Positions 59,032-64,000 of a stretch of 64,000 bases of DNA are shown here, in pieces. This DNA comes from Botrytis cinerea B05.10. Lineage: Eukaryota; Ascomycota; Leotiomycetes; Helotiales; Sclerotiniaceae. A model generated the notes under the pieces. The model worked only from the letters and a program-made list of their open reading frames with translations. It had not been told where the DNA came from and made no database searches. Positions within the stretch are counted from its first letter, which is position 1. Every line of letters starts with the position of its first letter. The position numbers and the translations under genes are program-made. The stretch spans positions 1,488,001-1,552,000 of the forward strand of contig NC_037317.1 in the NCBI RefSeq assembly GCF_000143535.2. The letters run 5' to 3'.

Positions 59032-61098
59032 TTATACTCCGTGAAAATTGGGTTGAGGTAGTACAGGCCATTGGTTGTTAGATTGATGACCATATCCAGG
59101 CACCACGCCGGATCGGTAATCATGTCTTTTACCCAATGGCTGATAATGTATGTGATTTGTGTCTACATTATAATCGTGCATGGAAGCAGTGGGTGGCGGA
59201 TAGAGAAGAGTATTCACGTGACGAATAGGCTTGTAAGGTGAGTTTCGTTGTTGATAGAAAACAGATGGTGAGATGTGACCAGAGTTTCCGGGAAAGGATG
59301 CATTGAGCGGAGAAGGCACTGTTGCAAGTAGTTCTTGAACGGCTGAATGAGGACTACGTTGGCGAGATGGTGTTCCAAAGCTTTGATTACCGTGTTGATA
59401 AGGAGTGATTTGTGGCCCACTAGATTGAGTTCCAGTAGAGGTGTGATTTAAAATAGGTTGTGGGTAAGTTGGAGTGGTAGGGTAGACTGTGGACATGGCT
59501 CGATTGCCATGCAAAGGAGGTAAGAGTGGTGCGTTTTGAGAAAAGCTCGGAAGTCCGTTGTACCCATTCATTGCCTGACTTGTCGAGATCGTTAAATTAG
59601 GTACTGGTGGTAAACGAGGTCTAGGAGCCATGTTAAAATTCCCAAGGTCACTGGGTGTTGAGATAGTTGACCTGGATACACGCTTTGCCACAGGTTCTTC
59701 AACCTCATCCGGGAAACTTCTCTTCCTTGAAATCAGGCGGTAATCTTGGTCTGAAGGAGTCGAAATAGTCGTTAATGGCGATACCAACTGAGCAACATTA
59801 TTGCTAGCAGGCCACTGTGGAGTGAGATTATTTGGTCCAACTGAGGATGTGTATTGACTTGTTCGTGTGGGAGGCGAGGCTTGCATCGATGCAGGAGGTG
59901 AAGGGAGGTTAGGTTGGTACATGGGTGGAGGTGACAATTTTGTTGCCCTATCACAAAAACTCCAAAATTTCCCAAGCTTCTGTTGCCACTCCTTCCACTC
60001 CTCTTCAGTCGCGAGTAAACTGTAGCGCATGTTGCTCAAAAATTCGACTTCCATGATATGGATTTCAGTGACGGAAATTCCCGAAACTTCAGCCCATGTC
60101 TTGTTGGTATATGTATTGTCATCGAGGACTGTTTTCTAGTAAGCAAGGGTTCTCATACTCCATACAAATCTCGTTCACTCACATTTGTTGCCCAACATTA
60201 ATGCCACTGTCAAGAGTCTATATTCGCTTCCACTTCGCCCCTTCACTGCCGGGTTGATGGATTTCAGGCGGTAGATGAAAAGTAGTGCCAACAATATGAC
60301 ATTTTGTGACACCTGCGTAGTCATGAGAATCGTAACAACCCATTTTGTGAACCCCACGGATGGAAAAGCTTCTGGACGGAGCCTTTCTGTTGTCGTTGAT
60401 CCCACCCACGAATTTTCCGCCCTCTTCAAAGTATCGGTAGACTCAAACCAGAACAAACAGGTAATCTAGCAAAGTCAGATCTTAACATGATCGGAGTAGA
60501 ATTATTAAGAGTTATGAATTACCTGTGCTGCAAATTCGGCTAAACTTCCACCGCTGTCATTTATTGATTTTGGTATTTGCAAACTGGGATGAATAGTATC
60601 TGTAGTTGATGGCTTTTTCGCTTGCGGCTTTCGAGTAGATTCAGACTCCAGAGTAGACAGGGCAGTAGATTGAGATTGATGGGTTTCTTTTACTGGTGGC
60701 CAGTTATAAGACGACTCAGACTGCGAGGTCTCTGTGTTTTTTATCGCGCTGTTAATGTGAGCTCCCGGCACTTGTTGGATCAATGAAGGCTTTCGCGATT
60801 GACTAGCTGATCCATCGTAATCGTTCGTCCTGCCAACATTGCCTGCCGCTGGGTAATCTTCATTCTGCCGACTTTTATAGTTGTGATATTGAGAAGTTGG
60901 ATATGTTGCGTGCATATCGTCTTCGGGTGGTGTTCGAAGCCCAACTCTGACCGGAGCTTCTATATATCTTGACCGAGTGATTTGTGGGAGTGGTAGGGAA
61001 AAACCAGCGTCCTTCCGACGATCGATTCCAAAGGGAGTCTGTGGTGTAGGAGGTAAAAGAAAACTGAACGGAGCCGGTCTAACTGAAGTCTGATGCAT
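59032..61098 (-). CDS. Pho85-type cyclin (Pcl/Clg1-like), 651 aa, 3 exons
   Basis: Exons on the minus strand are 61098-60523, 60465-60183 and 60128-59032. Residues 1-185 are disordered and rich in Ser, Pro and Gln. The cyclin box starts near residue 190 (LAEFAAQITCLFWFEST) and contains TTQVSQNVILLALLFIYRLK, GSEYRLLTVALMLGNKFLDD and NTYTNKTWAEVSGISVTEIH, a highly conserved fungal Pcl/Clg1 signature. VEFLSNMRYSLLATEEEW ends the box. The remaining 300 residues are Ser/Pro/Thr-rich with several TP and SP sites (for example TISTPSD twice), likely targets of the partner kinase. It should activate a Pho85-type CDK. Upstream, 61100-62100 probably carries the promoter and leader. Confidence 0.9.
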
Positions 61099-64000
61099 TT
61101 GGGAATGAACGTGTATGTTAACTTTCGAAGGGGGGCTGCTTTTTCTTGGAGAAATCAGGATTGCTGCTGGTAGAGGTTTCGAAATAAAGTGGTATCTATG
61201 GGATTCGAGTATTCGGATCGGATGGCAACTATCTTCAACGGGGTTTCGAGACGTGTTATGTAGCTGCTATGAGTTTTACCAGTGGCAGTCGAAGGTGAAG
61301 ATGAACTATCAAAGCTAGGATTGGGCTATCCGTGAAGCCATGGAAAGTTCGTCTAATCCTGACGTACAGAGATTGAACGGACTATTAGAGATTTTGAAAT
61401 GAGCGAAGCCGAGAAGATAGTTAGTAGGCCGCTGCCGATCTTTTGAGTGTAGAGTAGTGTATGAACCGAATTGATCTTCCTTCGACGAGGAAGGAGTTGG
61501 TTGTCGATATCGAGGAAACTTTCCTAAACGGGTCGAAACTTTGAGAGTAGCAAAAGACCAGGCACACAATATTGAACTTTGGCTTGATGAGTAGATGTCA
61601 AGGCAGGAAAGGGAAGTGAGATAGAGAAAAAGTGTCTTAGGAGCTGGGAGATATATGAGTGAGATATGAGGAATTTGAGCTTCCTGATAATGTGAATGAA
61701 GTAATGGGAAACAATTATAACAAATAATGGATGGATATAAAATTGGAGACGTTGGATCAAGAGAGAAGAGACTGTGAAAGAAGGAACGAATAATGTGAAA
61801 TATCGGAATGATACTTAGGTACAATACCGACCAATCTGTACAAGAATCAACTAGGGTTGAATCTGTATTAGATACGGATACGCAATGATTATAGTATCAT
61901 TGGGATGGGATCGTATGGGATGGGATGGGGATAGATCTTGTCTGGTATGGTACGAAAGACAAAGGGTTATGAAAATGGAAATATGGAATTGAGAATATGG
62001 TGCTAGAAGAAAGTGGAGGCTGATTGAAGCACTCATTCATTCATTGATGTCACAGGCAAAGGAGCCAGGTACAAGGAGAGAGGGAGCGAGTGTGTGAGAG
62101 GAGCAGGTAGTTGAGTGAATGTGGATAAGTTAGTTTGAGAAAACACACCACTTCAAACCTAGGTTGGAAGGGAAGGATGTATGACCAGGATAATGGAGAA
62201 AATCAAATAAAATCAAATAAAATCAATTTATTTGTTTTAGGAGGAGTTTTTTATATATTTTATTTTGGGGGAAGGGGGAAGGGGGGGAGCAGAGCCAGAA
62301 CGCCGGCCTCTGCCTGCAAGAAGAACAAGATGCAACGAGCGAAAGGAAGAAAGGAAGAAAGGAAGGATCCTTTTCCTACGAGAGAGATTCCAAATTCGTC
62401 GGTTCTGGCTGCCAGACTCAACAATAATGATAAATTGTATTGCACCAGCCTAGTACCTTTGCACATTAGGGGAAAAAGGGCTTGGTACTAGGGCTGCTAG
62501 CTTCCCGGCTAGTGCAATGTAAAAAAGTGTACACAGCACGAAGGAAAAAGCTATCAATCGGCCAGGATTATATAATGATGATGATAATTAGGGATTTCGG
62601 GGATTGAGAGCAGGGATGCTAAAGACCACCTATCAGACGTGTGTACGGTATGGTATGGATTGAACGGATTGGGTTAGGATGGGCAAGCGTTGGGGTGAGA
62701 AAAACATCGTTCCAAGCCTTTCAAAAGGGAGGGCGAAGCGAAACTACGAGCCAGCCAGCCAGCCAGCTAGTCAGCCAGTCCGTCCGTCAGTTGTGTACAG
62801 TGCCGGTATGTAGGAAGCATCTAGGCATGTAGATGTAGGCATCATATATGCCCTCCCGTATTTGGTCGATGGAATGAATAATGAAAATGCGTACATCGTA
62901 TGGGATGGGCTGGAGGGGGAAGGGAGGGTCTGCATGTGAAAAATCCATCGAAATGTTTTCCTTGAGGCTGCTTTTGGCCGTCTTTGAATCAAACTCGCAA
63001 ACGGAAAATGCATCTATCTATCTATCGGTTGCGCCTTCTCTACCCTTCCTTCTCTACCCTTCCTTCTTTGCTCCGCACCATTGCCTTTTGATTGCCTCGC
63101 ATACGTTTTGTCTTCTTTTTCGACTGAGGTGGCCTGTTTGATTGGCTACAGGCAAGCTGGTTTCCTAGCTTTTAAAGTGGCAACATCTATTGAATGGAAT
63201 ATATCTAAAGAAGTGGTCGGGTCCAGACCTGGTGTTCTGTTCGTGTCTGGGGAGATATGCAGCTCTTGGCTTTTGGGATGGAAATGGATTGACATTTTAT
63301 CAAACTGGCCTTTTCCCTTTCGATTTGGCAAATCGATAAGTTGATCTATAACATTGACTAAAATTCCAACAGACAGATTGGCGTTGGTTTTAGCTCGATG
63401 TATCATTACTCCTTCGGGCTTCGTATTTCATTTGAATCCATTCTTCCTCGTGCAGGTCCATGATAACATTACCGAATGGTCCGAAGCGTTCGTTCACTGA
63501 TACATGCCATGCACATTCCTATTCCTCGCTGGTAGAGTCACGATGCTATACAGAACATTGGGTTGTGTCGAATTACATACAGGGAGTGCTGCCAACATAA
63601 TCCATGAGCTACCAGCAACCAATCTGACGAGGGCACCTGGGCAACACGATAGGGAGCGGGGATGTTTGCCGTACTTTCACTGTGATGCTTTTTTTGTGGT
63701 GGAGCGTAGCGTAGCGCGTGGAACAGTGGAAAGCAGTGCAGCAGAAATTGAATGTTGCTGGCACGTACATACAAAGTCAGAGTCTTGCCTATTCAAGTCT
63801 TGCAAGGTAAAGGCCAAACCAGAAAGACAGACTAGGATTATCAATGCGTACGCGCCAGTCTCTCTGATCTCCCTTCTTGTAATATGACGGTACCATGGCC
63901 AATACGGATGTGTGAATGATCAAAGCCTTGCCATTCGCAGTGCTAGAAGCCCGGCGCAAGAGTACTCCGTAATGCAGAAGCATTGACTACCATTCGTGTG
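61099..64000. other. 2.9-kb region without a supported gene
   Basis: ORFs are short and not family-like (for example 63504-63887, plus). GATGGGATG-type repeats occur near 61900, AGAAAGGA repeats near 62340, and CAGC repeats near 62755. A gene continuing beyond the right edge cannot be excluded. Confidence 0.4.

Noticed and set aside
63504..63887. 127-aa ORF at the right edge
   Set aside because: No recognisable domain and weak composition; possibly a spurious frame.

Overview
The window is nuclear DNA of a filamentous ascomycete, most likely a Botrytis-type member of the Sclerotiniaceae (Leotiomycetes). The evidence is short introns (about 50-115 nt, GT...AG, often with a CTAAC/CTAAT-like branch site), gene products of fungal families (Atg15, Och1, Pfa5, PKA catalytic subunit, RfeG-type regulator, Pcl/Clg1-type cyclin), long microsatellite-rich intergenic DNA, Ty3/gypsy remains beside AT-rich DNA, and a gene resembling the Botrytis alpha-ionylideneethane synthase of abscisic acid synthesis (BcABA3). 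Species and chromosome are inferred, not proven.

Region 1 (1-11.3 kb) is a transposon-influenced accessory compartment. It begins with the 3' half of a Ty3/gypsy element (integrase, chromodomain, 3' LTR) that carries an antisense ORF for a Zn2Cys6-plus-coiled-coil protein. AT-rich, probably RIP-degraded DNA follows. The one intact gene is the ABA3-like sesquiterpene synthase. After it lie two decayed genes not visible as long ORFs: a 5'-truncated acetylxylan esterase with CBM1 (minus strand) and a full-length-scale HET-domain gene with many lesions (plus strand). A solo LTR with a perfect 5-bp target duplication closes the region.

Region 2 (11.3-18.5 kb) holds a three-exon glyoxalase-fold protein, a small basic ORF, a four-exon cytochrome P450 and a seven-exon PKA catalytic subunit with a 16-nt microexon. 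Region 3 (18.5-34 kb) is gene-poor. It contains three separate minus-strand genes for very small proteins sharing a W-x-C-C-x-C / C-x2-C-x-H-x2-C-x2-C signature, a 137-bp tandem duplication, a possible decayed gene at 25.1-26.7 kb, a Pfa5-type palmitoyltransferase and a tentative coiled-coil micro-gene.

Region 4 (34-64 kb) is mostly housekeeping: DNA polymerase eta, an RfeG-type regulator, Atg15 lipase, an intron-containing tRNA-Gly(GCC), a truncated CCDC25/Jlp2-like fragment, a mitochondrial-type acyl-CoA synthetase, Och1 mannosyltransferase and a Pcl/Clg1-type cyclin. Long gene-free stretches rich in simple repeats separate them. There is no sign of one multigene pathway across the window; ABA3 stands alone without its usual partner genes in view. 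Exon boundaries were read by eye from splice consensus, reading frame and family similarity.
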